32,335 nucleotides of DNA from Alphaproteobacteria bacterium. GTDB taxonomy: Bacteria; Pseudomonadota; Alphaproteobacteria; Rhizobiales; Xanthobacteraceae. The position numbers and the translations under genes were made by a program. The notes beneath the pieces were generated by a model. It was not told where the DNA came from, ran no database searches, and saw nothing but the letters and a program-made list of their open reading frames with translations. The number at the start of each line of letters is the position of its first letter. Position 1 is the stretch's first letter. Below, piece by piece: positions 19,631-27,094 of the stretch. The DNA lies in NCBI GenBank assembly GCA_026400395.1, contig JAPLPD010000185.1, forward strand, positions 1-32,335. The letters run 5' to 3'.

Positions 19631-19903
19631 ATGAAGCTTCTTCTCGGTTTGGTCTGTTTCGCATGCGCGATGGCGCACCCGGCGCAGGCCTCGGCGCCGG
19701 TTCATAAGACGATCGTTGGCTGCGTATCGAATGGCATCTTCACCAGCGATAGCGGATACGTCATCAAGCTTCGCGAACGCTCAGGCGGCCTGATGATTTC
19801 CTCGGGCATGCAAAATCGGAGGCTGCAAGTTACGGGCAATTTGCTGCCGGGTGATAATTTTTACATCGACAGACCACCGATCGTGGTGGGGCGCTGTGGG
19901 TAG
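19631..19903 (+). CDS. Small exported protein of unknown function
   Basis: From the ATG at 19631 the product is 90 residues: a signal peptide (MKLLLGLVCFACAMAHPAQASA) and a mature domain of about 68 residues. The mature part has two cysteines near its ends, IVGCVSNGIF and VVGRC, that could form a disulfide. The pattern of GYVIKLRER, RRLQVTGNLLPGDNFYID and RPPIVVG resembles a small beta-barrel; I cannot name the family. An earlier in-frame ATG at 19589 directly abuts the stop of the Rap1a/Tai gene. It would put 14 polar residues before the signal peptide, so 19631 is preferred although no good ribosome binding site precedes either. Confidence 0.65.
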   Translation: MKLLLGLVCFACAMAHPAQASAPVHKTIVGCVSNGIFTSDSGYVIKLRERSGGLMISSGMQNRRLQVTGNLLPGDNFYIDRPPIVVGRCG

Positions 19904-19999
19904 CCGTCGCGCATGGTGGCGGCGAGCGGCAACTCTAAGATGCTCTCGCGGCAGGCCGTCTGAACAGGCTATTCGACGGCCAAAGGCAATAGGTGTTTG

Positions 20000-20602
20000 A
20001 TGGGTCGATGTCGGAAGCGGCTCTGCCTTGCTATCGTCGCGTTGGTGCCGTTGACAGCGGGTCCAGTGTTTTCTCAGCAACGCAGCGATCCGATCGGAGC
20101 GATGATCAAGGTCTCAGTATTCGATCGCGCCCAGCAGATTTTTGTCGGCAGGATGCGATCAGACCAAATGGCCTGCTATGTCCGCGAGGAAGGCAGCAGT
20201 CATTCGCTGGACATTGGGGTGACCGCGGACCATTCGTTTATCCGTCTTGAAACGGGAGACTCGCGAGAGGCAACTCCGAAACCGCCCGTTCGCGTATTCG
20301 CCGGCAAACAAGGCTCAAATCGAGTCGGAAACAACGAATATGCCAGCGACGAATACGCGTTGTTGCAAGAATATGTCGGTGACATTGAATATTTCGTACC
20401 GAATCCGGATCGCGGCGATTTTGTCTTGGTAGCCAGGGGAGATGCGAAAGCATTTCTCGAAATGGTAGCGCGTGCGAGAACTGAGTTCGTGGTGGTGCAA
20501 TCGGCCACAAATAAGAAAAGCACGGATATCGTCGCAATATACAAGTTCACCAACGCAAAGGTTCTTGCGCTTCTGTCGTGCGCAAGGTCCCGCCTTCAAT
20601 AG
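20000..20602 (+). CDS. Exported protein of unknown function
   Basis: This is a 200-residue protein starting at the ATG at 20000, with AGGTG ahead of it; a TTG one codon earlier is less likely. Residues 1-26 form a signal peptide with two Arg/Lys and two Cys at the front (GRCRKRLCLAIVALVPLTA) and a cleavage site near VFSQ. The mature part begins QRSDPIGAMIKVSVFDRAQQ, is mixed alpha/beta in character with no low-complexity sequence, and ends with ALLSCARSRLQ. No membrane helix, metal motif or catalytic motif is recognised. It is the last of the four same-strand exported-protein genes, 96 bp after the previous one. Confidence 0.65.
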   Translation: MGRCRKRLCLAIVALVPLTAGPVFSQQRSDPIGAMIKVSVFDRAQQIFVGRMRSDQMACYVREEGSSHSLDIGVTADHSFIRLETGDSREATPKPPVRVFAGKQGSNRVGNNEYASDEYALLQEYVGDIEYFVPNPDRGDFVLVARGDAKAFLEMVARARTEFVVVQSATNKKSTDIVAIYKFTNAKVLALLSCARSRLQ

Positions 20603-20801
20603 GCCGAAAAGCTTGCGGGCGTCACACCATTAAAGAAAGGCGCTTCGAGAGCTTGCGAAGGTCGCTGCGGATCAAAGCGGAAACCCTCGCGGCCAGTGCA
20701 TGAGGTCTGTTCACCGCGAAAAGACATTGCCCGGTTGCGGTCGCGCTCACCTCTGCTTGAAACACGTTGAGCATGTTGCGATGCGGCGCACTCGCCGCTG
20801 T

Positions 20802-22439
20802 TCAGTGGCCGACAGCCAGCGCTCCGCGCGTGCGGGTGTCCGCCGCCCCAACCAGTCCGTCCGGCGTTACCAGGATCGACGGCACCGACGTGAACGGCGG
20901 CCATACCTTCACCGAATGGCCGCGGGCCTGCAGCGCCTTGACCAAACTCTCGGGCACGCCGGCCTCGACCATCGTCTCGTCCGGCTTCCATTGATGATGG
21001 ATGCGCGGCGCCTGCACCGCCTCGGCGATCGACATGCGGTGGTCGATGACGTTGAGCAGTACCTGCAGCACCGCGGTGATGATGCGGCTGCCGCCTGGCG
21101 AGCCGGTGACGATCAGCGGCCGGCCGTTGTGCAGCACGATGGTCGGCGTCATCGACGACAGCGGCCGCTTGTTCGGGCCGGGCTCGTTGGCCTCGTAGCC
21201 AACCATGCCGACGCCATAGCTGAGATTGAGCGTGTAGGTGTTGGCGACGGCGTTGCCGAAGCGGTCCAGCACCGAATAGTGCGTGGTGTTGTTGCCCTCG
21301 AACGAGGCGGGATCCGCCGTTTTGATCTTGTCGGACGGCGTGGCGCGCTGCCGGTCGATCTTGGCGCGCAGCGACGCGGCGTAGCGCTTGGACAGCAGTC
21401 CGGCGATCGGCACCTTCACGAAATCCGGATCGCCGAGCAGGTGCGCGCGGTCGGCGTAGGCGTAGCGCATGGTCTCGATCAGCAGATGCGCCGAATCCGG
21501 ATCGCCGGCCTTGAGCCGGAAGCCTTCCAGCATGTTCAGCATTTCCAGCAGCACCACGCCGCCGGAGGACGGCGGCGGCATCGACACGATGCGCAGTCCC
21601 CGGTAGGTGCCGCGCAACACCGGCCGCTCGACGGCCTTGTAGTTCTTCAAGTCCTCAGCCGTCATCAGCCCGCCGGCCTCGCGCACCGCGGCGGCGATTT
21701 TCTCCGCCACCGGCCCTTCGTAGAACGCGCGCGGTCCATTCTTGGATATGGCCTCAAGCGTGGTGGCGAGATCGGTCTGCACCAGCTGCGTGCCGCGCGC
21801 GATCAACGAGCCGTCAGGCTTGAGGAACAGCTTTGCGGTCGATGGCCATTTCGCCATCCTGGTGATCGAAGAGCGCCCGGTGTCCTCGAATTCGTCGCCG
21901 ACCTTGTAGCCGTTGCGCGCCAGATCGATCGCCGGGGTGATCAACTGCGCTAGTTTGAATTTGCCCGAGCCGTATTTCTCCAGCGCATGGGTCAGTCCGG
22001 CGACGGTGCCCGGTACGCCGATGCCAAGGCCCTGGTCGCGTGACTTCGCCGGGTCGGCTTCGCCCTTGGTGTCGAGGAAGGTTTCGCGGGTGGTCGCCGC
22101 CGGCGCGGTCTCGCGGTAGTCGATGGCGATATCCTGCGCCGGGCCGCGTTTGCCTTTGGCGAGATGGATCACCATGAACCCGCCGCCGCCGATGTTGCCG
22201 GCGCGCGGATAGGTCACCGCCATGGCGAAGCCCACCGCGACCGCTGCATCGACCGCGTTGCCACCGCGCTTGAGCACCTCGGCGCCGATCATCGCGGCAC
22301 GGCTCTCCTGCGCCACCACCATGCCGTTGCGGGCGGTGACCGGCTGCACCGGAGGAAATTGCAGCGCGCGCTGGGCATGCGCGGCCGTCGCGGCGCTCGC
22401 CGCGATCAGCAGGGCCGCAAGGAAGGCGCGACGAATCAT
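20802..22439 (-). CDS. ggt: Gamma-glutamyltransferase with an internal active-site deletion
   Basis: This 545-residue periplasmic Ntn-hydrolase homologue would hydrolyse or transfer the gamma-glutamyl group of glutathione. The signal peptide is 1-23 (AHAQ). Recognised residues are Arg109 (DYRETAP), the self-cleavage nucleophile Thr385 (GNNTTHYSV), Asn405 (TYTLN), Ser428-Ser429 (KRPLSSM) and Gly449-Gly450 (SPGGSRI). Between TYTLN and RPLSS the chain runs straight from GVGMV to GYEANEPGPN. About 28 residues are missing relative to E. coli GGT, including the LLNNxMDDF motif (Q430/D433 there) and the lid loop. D433 holds the substrate amino group, so activity is doubtful. The frame is intact, so this is not a frameshift. 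The 199 bp past its stop hold nothing recognisable. Confidence 0.9.
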   Translation of the reverse strand: MIRRAFLAALLIAASAATAAHAQRALQFPPVQPVTARNGMVVAQESRAAMIGAEVLKRGGNAVDAAVAVGFAMAVTYPRAGNIGGGGFMVIHLAKGKRGPAQDIAIDYRETAPAATTRETFLDTKGEADPAKSRDQGLGIGVPGTVAGLTHALEKYGSGKFKLAQLITPAIDLARNGYKVGDEFEDTGRSSITRMAKWPSTAKLFLKPDGSLIARGTQLVQTDLATTLEAISKNGPRAFYEGPVAEKIAAAVREAGGLMTAEDLKNYKAVERPVLRGTYRGLRIVSMPPPSSGGVVLLEMLNMLEGFRLKAGDPDSAHLLIETMRYAYADRAHLLGDPDFVKVPIAGLLSKRYAASLRAKIDRQRATPSDKIKTADPASFEGNNTTHYSVLDRFGNAVANTYTLNLSYGVGMVGYEANEPGPNKRPLSSMTPTIVLHNGRPLIVTGSPGGSRIITAVLQVLLNVIDHRMSIAEAVQAPRIHHQWKPDETMVEAGVPESLVKALQARGHSVKVWPPFTSVPSILVTPDGLVGAADTRTRGALAVGH

Positions 22440-22448
22440 CGTTGCAGT

Positions 22449-23411
22449 CTATCCGTTCGCCTCGTCAAGGAACGTCTGTACGGCGCGGAAAAGGGCTGCG
22501 CGATTGCGCTCCAGCATCATGTGGTGCGTGCCTTCGGCCAGCATGACCAGCCGCTTGTCCGGCGAGTTCACCATCAGCGGGAAGATGGCCTGCGCCATAT
22601 ACGGCGGCGTGTCCTGATCCCATTCGCCGATCGCGATCAGGGTCGGGACGGTGATCCGGGCGGGGTCGTACATGGTTTTGCCGGAGCTCCAGAACTCCTG
22701 GGTGTCGGCCACGGTGCCGTTCGGCGCGCGCACCACCGGCGGATTCTGCTTCGCGCCCACCGGATCGGTCGCCCAGGTGGCGTCAGCCCATTGCTCTAAC
22801 CAGCCGGGCGGAATGAGCGCCGCCTTCTTGTCCTCGGGCACGCCGTTGAGCCAGCGCGCCTTGGCTTGCTCGCGTGTGACGGTGCGGTAGGCGCCGAGCG
22901 GGCCGGGCCCGCCGAGCGGCGAGGGCGTGGTGCGCAACCAGCCCGGCGCGTAGAGCATCAGCCGCGCCACCTTGTCCGGATTGGCAATCGCGGTGGTGGC
23001 CATCAGCGTGCAGCCCCACGACCAGCCCAACAGGTTGAGTTTGCCGATGTTGCGGCGCTTGAGAATGAAATTCAGCACCGCGGTGATGTCGTTCACCGCG
23101 TCGGGCGTGCGCGTCACCGGCGGATTGTTCTGCGGCGGCTCGTCCATCGCAGCGGGTCGCGTCGAGCGGCCGTAGCCGCGCACGTCAAGGCAATAGACGT
23201 CGTATCCGTGCGATGCGATCGACTCCATCCACGATTGCCCGCCGAGCGGGATGTCGAAACCGGTGTGCGCCGGATAGGTCGAGCCGTGGACGAAGAGAAG
23301 CGTGCGCTCCGGCGTGAAGGCCGTGAGATTGGCCGGCCGCTTGTTGCGGACGAAGATGTCGATGCCGGGTTCGGACGGCACCGTCATGTCTTCGGTGATG
23401 AGGTCGGTCAT
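22449..23411 (-). CDS. Alpha/beta hydrolase
   Basis: This is a 320-residue alpha/beta-hydrolase-fold enzyme of unknown substrate. The oxyanion-hole strand is LLFVHGSTYPAH. The nucleophile elbow is LLGWSWGC with Ser131. The acid is likely Asp265 in IGEWDQDTPP, and the base His296 or His297 in EGTHHMML. There is no signal peptide, so it is cytoplasmic. The frame remains open to 23480, but those 23 extra codons read through an intergenic palindromic repeat (MPGSSPGMT is its translation) and are not part of the protein. AAGGGG before the ATG at 23411 supports the shorter form. It lies 9 bp upstream of ggt, so the two are probably cotranscribed. Confidence 0.88.
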   Translation of the reverse strand: MTDLITEDMTVPSEPGIDIFVRNKRPANLTAFTPERTLLFVHGSTYPAHTGFDIPLGGQSWMESIASHGYDVYCLDVRGYGRSTRPAAMDEPPQNNPPVTRTPDAVNDITAVLNFILKRRNIGKLNLLGWSWGCTLMATTAIANPDKVARLMLYAPGWLRTTPSPLGGPGPLGAYRTVTREQAKARWLNGVPEDKKAALIPPGWLEQWADATWATDPVGAKQNPPVVRAPNGTVADTQEFWSSGKTMYDPARITVPTLIAIGEWDQDTPPYMAQAIFPLMVNSPDKRLVMLAEGTHHMMLERNRAALFRAVQTFLDEANG

Positions 23412-23454
23412 GCCGCGAACCCCTTGTTTTCGTTTCGCCAGCGGCCTCTCGTTC

Positions 23455-23530
23455 GTCATGCCCGGGCTTGACCCAGGCATCCATCTCTTTTGCGAAGAAT
23501 ATGGATTGCCGGGTCAGGCCCGGCAATGAC
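23455..23530. repeat. GTCATGCCCGG-type double-hairpin intergenic repeat
   Basis: The element opens with GTCATGCCCGGG and closes with CCCGGCAATGAC, which pair imperfectly. Inside are two smaller hairpins built on CCCGGGCTTGACCCAGG and CCGGGTCAGGCCCGG with ATCCAT/ATGGAT arms. It fills most of the gap between the enolase-superfamily gene and the hydrolase. A second copy of the class is at 32134-32217. Confidence 0.8.
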
Positions 23531-23557
23531 GCGGAGAGATGAGCGCGAAAGCCCGCG

Positions 23558-24652
23558 CTACTGCACCTTGCAGTCCTTCATGATCTCCGGCTTGAACGCG
23601 AGGCCGTGTCCGGGACGCTCCGGCGCGGTGATCGTGCCGTTGATGACCTTCACCGGATCGACCCAGAGATCCTCGGACAATCCCATGTCCTCGATCCAGG
23701 CCCCGTTGGGAATGGATGCGAGAAGCTGAACGTTGAGTTCAGGAAAGAGATGCGGCGCCATCTGCAGGCCCCAGGTGTCGGCCAGCACCGAAATTTTGCG
23801 CAATTCGGTGTAGCCGCCGCGCATCGGATCGGGCTGCAGGATCGGCACCTTCGGATTTTCGAAGAACGGCCGCAGATCGAATCGCGTGAAGTGCGTCTCG
23901 CCGCCGACGATGCGGATCGGCAGCGCGTCGGCCACCCGCATGTATCCCTTGAAATCGTCGGCAGGCACCGGCTCTTCCAACCAGTAAATATCGTAGTCGG
24001 CGATCTTGCGGCCCTGGTTGATGGCGACGTCCGCGCTCCAGCCCTGGTTGATGTCGATCATGATGTCGATGTCGGGGCCGAGCGCGTCGCGCATCCGCTT
24101 CACGTTATCGACGTCGCCGCGCAGGCTGTTGCCGTGCGCCATCTGCATCTTGATCGCCTTGTAGCCCTGCGATTTGTAATGCAGCGCCTTGGCGATCATG
24201 CCGTCGCCACCGGAGCCGCGGAAGCAGCCGGAGCCGTACACCGGCATTTCCTTGCGCACATGACCCCACAGCCGATGCAGCGGCATGTTGGCGCGCTTGC
24301 CGATGGCGTCCCACAGCGCGATGTCGAGCGCGGACATTGCCATGGTGACGATGCCGCCGCGGTTGTAGCTGACGGTCTTTGTCCAGAGATCGTTCCAGAT
24401 GCCTTCGACAGCGGTGGCGTCCTTGCCGATCACGTGCGGCAGGATGGTTTCCTCCAGCGCGGCGACGACGGTCTTGAGGCCGGGGCGGAACGAGAACAGA
24501 TAGCCCATGCCGACGATGCCGCCCTTGGTCTCGACTTCGAGCACCAGAAGATTGCGCGCCTCTCCGAAGGCATGACCCTTGAGCCACGGCGTGTCCGGCC
24601 ACGGCACGCGGATCATGGTGGTGCGGACGGCTTTGATGGTCATGTCGGTCAT
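23558..24652 (-). CDS. Enolase-superfamily enzyme, mandelate racemase subgroup
   Basis: This 364-residue protein has a capping domain and a TIM barrel. The metal ligands are Asp200 (MIDINQGW), Glu226 (WLEEPVP) and Glu252 (GGETHF). The Asp275-His301 dyad (LQPDP and APHLFPE) and Glu321 (WIED) are present and align with constant offset to mandelate racemase. The usual KxK base motif reads Lys168-Met-Gln170, so the second lysine is lost. This argues against racemisation and for a dehydratase using the His-Asp dyad, probably on an acid sugar; the substrate is not known. The start at 24652 is preceded by AAGG; the open frame to 24712 runs into a repeat and was trimmed. Confidence 0.85.
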   Translation of the reverse strand: MTDMTIKAVRTTMIRVPWPDTPWLKGHAFGEARNLLVLEVETKGGIVGMGYLFSFRPGLKTVVAALEETILPHVIGKDATAVEGIWNDLWTKTVSYNRGGIVTMAMSALDIALWDAIGKRANMPLHRLWGHVRKEMPVYGSGCFRGSGGDGMIAKALHYKSQGYKAIKMQMAHGNSLRGDVDNVKRMRDALGPDIDIMIDINQGWSADVAINQGRKIADYDIYWLEEPVPADDFKGYMRVADALPIRIVGGETHFTRFDLRPFFENPKVPILQPDPMRGGYTELRKISVLADTWGLQMAPHLFPELNVQLLASIPNGAWIEDMGLSEDLWVDPVKVINGTITAPERPGHGLAFKPEIMKDCKVQ

Positions 24653-24670
24653 ATTCGAAGCCTTCAGTTT

Positions 24671-24778
24671 GTCATTCCGGGGCGCTCGCGAGCGAGCGAG
24701 CCCGGAATCCATGTGAGGGTTGTTTAGAAATCATGTCTGGATTCCGGGTTCGCACCTTCGGCGCGCCCCAGAATGTCG
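24671..24778. repeat. GTCATTCCGG-type intergenic repeat, two-armed
   Basis: The left half (24671 onward) has CATTCCGGGGCGC, a GCGAGCGAGCGAG run and CCCGGAATCCATG. The right half mirrors it with TGGATTCCGGG and GCGCCCCAGAATG. The halves can pair over about 108 bases. It occupies nearly the whole gap between the peroxidase-related gene and the enolase-superfamily gene. Confidence 0.75.
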
Positions 24779-24785
24779 GAGGGCG

Positions 24786-25436
24786 TTAGCGCGCTTGCGC
24801 ATGATAAACGGAATTCGGCCGCATGTCGGTGGCCGAGGCCACGCGGTTGGTCATGTTGTAGAAGCCCGCCACCGCCGCGATGTCCCAGATGTCGCGCTCG
24901 GAGAAGCCCGCCTTGCGGAGCGCCTCGCGGTCTTCTTCCTCGACGGACCACGGCTCTGCGGTCAGCTTCGCGGCGAAGTCGAGCATGGCGCGCTGGCGCT
25001 TGCTCAAGCGTGCGGCGCGATAGTTCATCACCATCAGCTCGCCCAACGCCGGATCGCCCGACAGCGTGCGCACGGCGGCGCCATGGGCCACCAGGCAGTA
25101 ATAACAGCGGTTCACCGACGACACCGCGACCGCGATCATCTCGCGTTCGAGCTTCGACAGCCCCGACGGTGCCAGCATCAGGTCGTTGTACATGGCGACG
25201 AAGGCTTCGAGTTTGGCATTGTCGAAGGCATAGGCAGAGAGAACGTTGGGCACGAAGCCGAGCTTCTCGGTGCACTTGCCGAAGTAGCCTTCCATCGCCG
25301 GTGAAAGTTTGCCGCGCTGCAGCGAAAGCGCCGTGATCTCGCTGTCGTCCTTCGCGGTCTGGAGCGCCGCCGCAGGAAACGCAGGATTCGGCGGCAATGA
25401 CTTGATATTGCTGGTTTTCTTTTGCGTCTTTGGCAC
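24786..25436 (-). CDS. AhpD-like peroxidase-related protein (carboxymuconolactone decarboxylase fold)
   Basis: This is a 216-residue all-helical protein. The redox motif is VNRCYYCLVAHG with Cys111, Cys114 and His118, preceded by the conserved acidic LSKLEREMIAVAVS; this is the CxxC-H arrangement of AhpD and of the peroxidase-related family. It likely reduces or senses peroxides, using an unknown partner. Further family features are GFYNMTNRVA and the final DMRPN. A GTG start at 25436 is supported by GGGAGG six bases upstream; the open frame continues to 25559 but the extra 41 residues cross that site. It is divergent from the glutamate dehydrogenase gene by 107 bases. Confidence 0.87.
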   Translation of the reverse strand: MPKTQKKTSNIKSLPPNPAFPAAALQTAKDDSEITALSLQRGKLSPAMEGYFGKCTEKLGFVPNVLSAYAFDNAKLEAFVAMYNDLMLAPSGLSKLEREMIAVAVSSVNRCYYCLVAHGAAVRTLSGDPALGELMVMNYRAARLSKRQRAMLDFAAKLTAEPWSVEEEDREALRKAGFSERDIWDIAAVAGFYNMTNRVASATDMRPNSVYHAQAR

Positions 25437-25543
25437 GACTTGCCTCCCAAAGTGTTGGCGGAAGACTACATCTGTTAGGCCGCCGAGCGAAACCGCTAGA
25501 GTCCGCGCGCCGCGCGATGATTCCCTCATTTTTTGAAGCGCAC

Positions 25544-27094
25544 ATGAATCAGCAAACATTCGTCGATCGGCCCGGCGACGAAGAGCGTGCAGCCAGCGCC
25601 CGCATCGCGGCAGCCGGAAAGCTTTTGCGCGGTGACAAGAGCGAAGCCCCGGACGATTTCGCCAAGCTTCTGTTCGGCCGTGGCGATCCAGAAGACTTGA
25701 TCGGCTATGAAGCGAAGGAACTGGCCGCGCTCGCGAGCGCGGCCTGGAGCTTCCTCGCCGTCCGCAAACCCGGTGCGCCGAAAATCCGCTTCCAGCCGGC
25801 CCCAGACGGCGAGCACCTCAAATCAATTTCGGTGCTTGAGATCGTCAACGACGATATGCCGTTCCTGGTCGATTCGGTCATGGGCGAATTGACCGAACAC
25901 GGGCTGGCCGCGCGGATGATCGTGCATCCGATTCTGGAGATCGAGCGCGACAAGGCCGGCAAGCTGAAGGCGGCGCCCAAGGCTGAGGCCAGCAGCGGAA
26001 AGGATGCCGTGCGCGAGAGCTTCATCCACATCCACGTTTCCCGCGTCGATGACTTGGATCGCTGCGCCGAAATCGTGGAGGCGCTCGAGCTGGTGCTTGA
26101 GCAGGTCCGCCGGGCTGTCGCGGATTGGCGGCAGATGCTTGGACGCATGGGCGGCGTCGTCAAAGAACTCCAGGCCAATCCGCCGCCCTTGCCGGTCGAT
26201 GATATCGCCGAGGCGATCCAGTTCTTGGAGTGGCTGGCCGCCGACAATTTCACGCTGTTCGGCGTTGGCGATTACGCCTTCAAAGGCCAGGAATTGTGCC
26301 CGGTCAAGAAAACCGGGCTCGGCATCCTGCGCGACAACGAGATCGCGGTGTTTACCCGCGATGGACAGGCGGTGACCATCACGCCGGAAATCCGCTCATT
26401 TTTCGATGAACCGAAAACGCTGATCGTGACCAAGGCCAACGTGCGCTCCCGCGTCCATCGCCGGACTCATCTCGATTACATTGGCGTCAAACGTTTTTCC
26501 CCCGACGGCGAGGTGGTCGGTGAATTCCGCATCCTCGGCCTGTTCACATCGACCGCCTACACGCGCTCGACGCGAAGCATTCCGTATCTGCGCCGCAAGG
26601 TCGATGCCGTCCTGCGGCGCGCCGGATTCGAATCTGAGAGTCATTCCGGCAAGGCGCTGGTCAACGTGCTGGAAGGTTATCCGCGCGACGAGCTGTTCCA
26701 GATCGACGAGGACACGCTCTACGCCTTCGCGACCGCGATCACCCAGCTGGAGGAACGCCCGCGCGTCCGCGTGTTGTCACGGCTCGACCGCTTCAAACGG
26801 TTCGTATCGACCTTGGTGTACGTCCCGCGCGAGCGCTACAGCTCCGAAGTGCGGACGCGGATCGGCGCCTATCTCGCCCAGGTCTATCAGGGCGAGGTCG
26901 CGGCGTTCTATCCGTTTTTCCCCGAAGGGCCGCTGACCCGCGTTCACTTCATCATTCGGCGCACCGGCGGCGCGGCCAAGGTGGACCGCGCCGTGCTGGA
27001 GGAGAATGTCGGCGCTATCATCCGCACATGGGCGGATGCATTGGGAGCGAGCTTCTGGCCGCTCACGAACCGGGCAAGGCCCAGGCGCTGCTGA
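25544..27094 (+). CDS. NAD-glutamate dehydrogenase, N-terminal fragment
   Basis: About 516 residues starting MNQQTFVDRPGDEER; an ATG at 25517 is the alternative start. It contains the N-terminal ACT-like regulatory region, with LEIVNDDMPFLVDSVMGEL, HPILEIERD and SFIHIHVSR, then NFTLFGVGDYAF and SRVHRRTHLDYIG. After RTWADALGA it leaves the family and ends in an unrelated tail, NRARPRRC. On its own it lacks the catalytic domain. Confidence 0.8.
   Translation: MNQQTFVDRPGDEERAASARIAAAGKLLRGDKSEAPDDFAKLLFGRGDPEDLIGYEAKELAALASAAWSFLAVRKPGAPKIRFQPAPDGEHLKSISVLEIVNDDMPFLVDSVMGELTEHGLAARMIVHPILEIERDKAGKLKAAPKAEASSGKDAVRESFIHIHVSRVDDLDRCAEIVEALELVLEQVRRAVADWRQMLGRMGGVVKELQANPPPLPVDDIAEAIQFLEWLAADNFTLFGVGDYAFKGQELCPVKKTGLGILRDNEIAVFTRDGQAVTITPEIRSFFDEPKTLIVTKANVRSRVHRRTHLDYIGVKRFSPDGEVVGEFRILGLFTSTAYTRSTRSIPYLRRKVDAVLRRAGFESESHSGKALVNVLEGYPRDELFQIDEDTLYAFATAITQLEERPRVRVLSRLDRFKRFVSTLVYVPRERYSSEVRTRIGAYLAQVYQGEVAAFYPFFPEGPLTRVHFIIRRTGGAAKVDRAVLEENVGAIIRTWADALGASFWPLTNRARPRRC

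Noticed and set aside
23455-24780. CRISPR array
   Set aside because: The repeats here are inverted pairs inside single elements, not regularly spaced direct repeats with unique spacers.
27028-27094. Programmed ribosomal frameshift in the glutamate dehydrogenase
   Set aside because: No slippery heptamer or obvious stimulating structure is visible, and the family is normally encoded in one frame; mutation or sequencing error is simpler.
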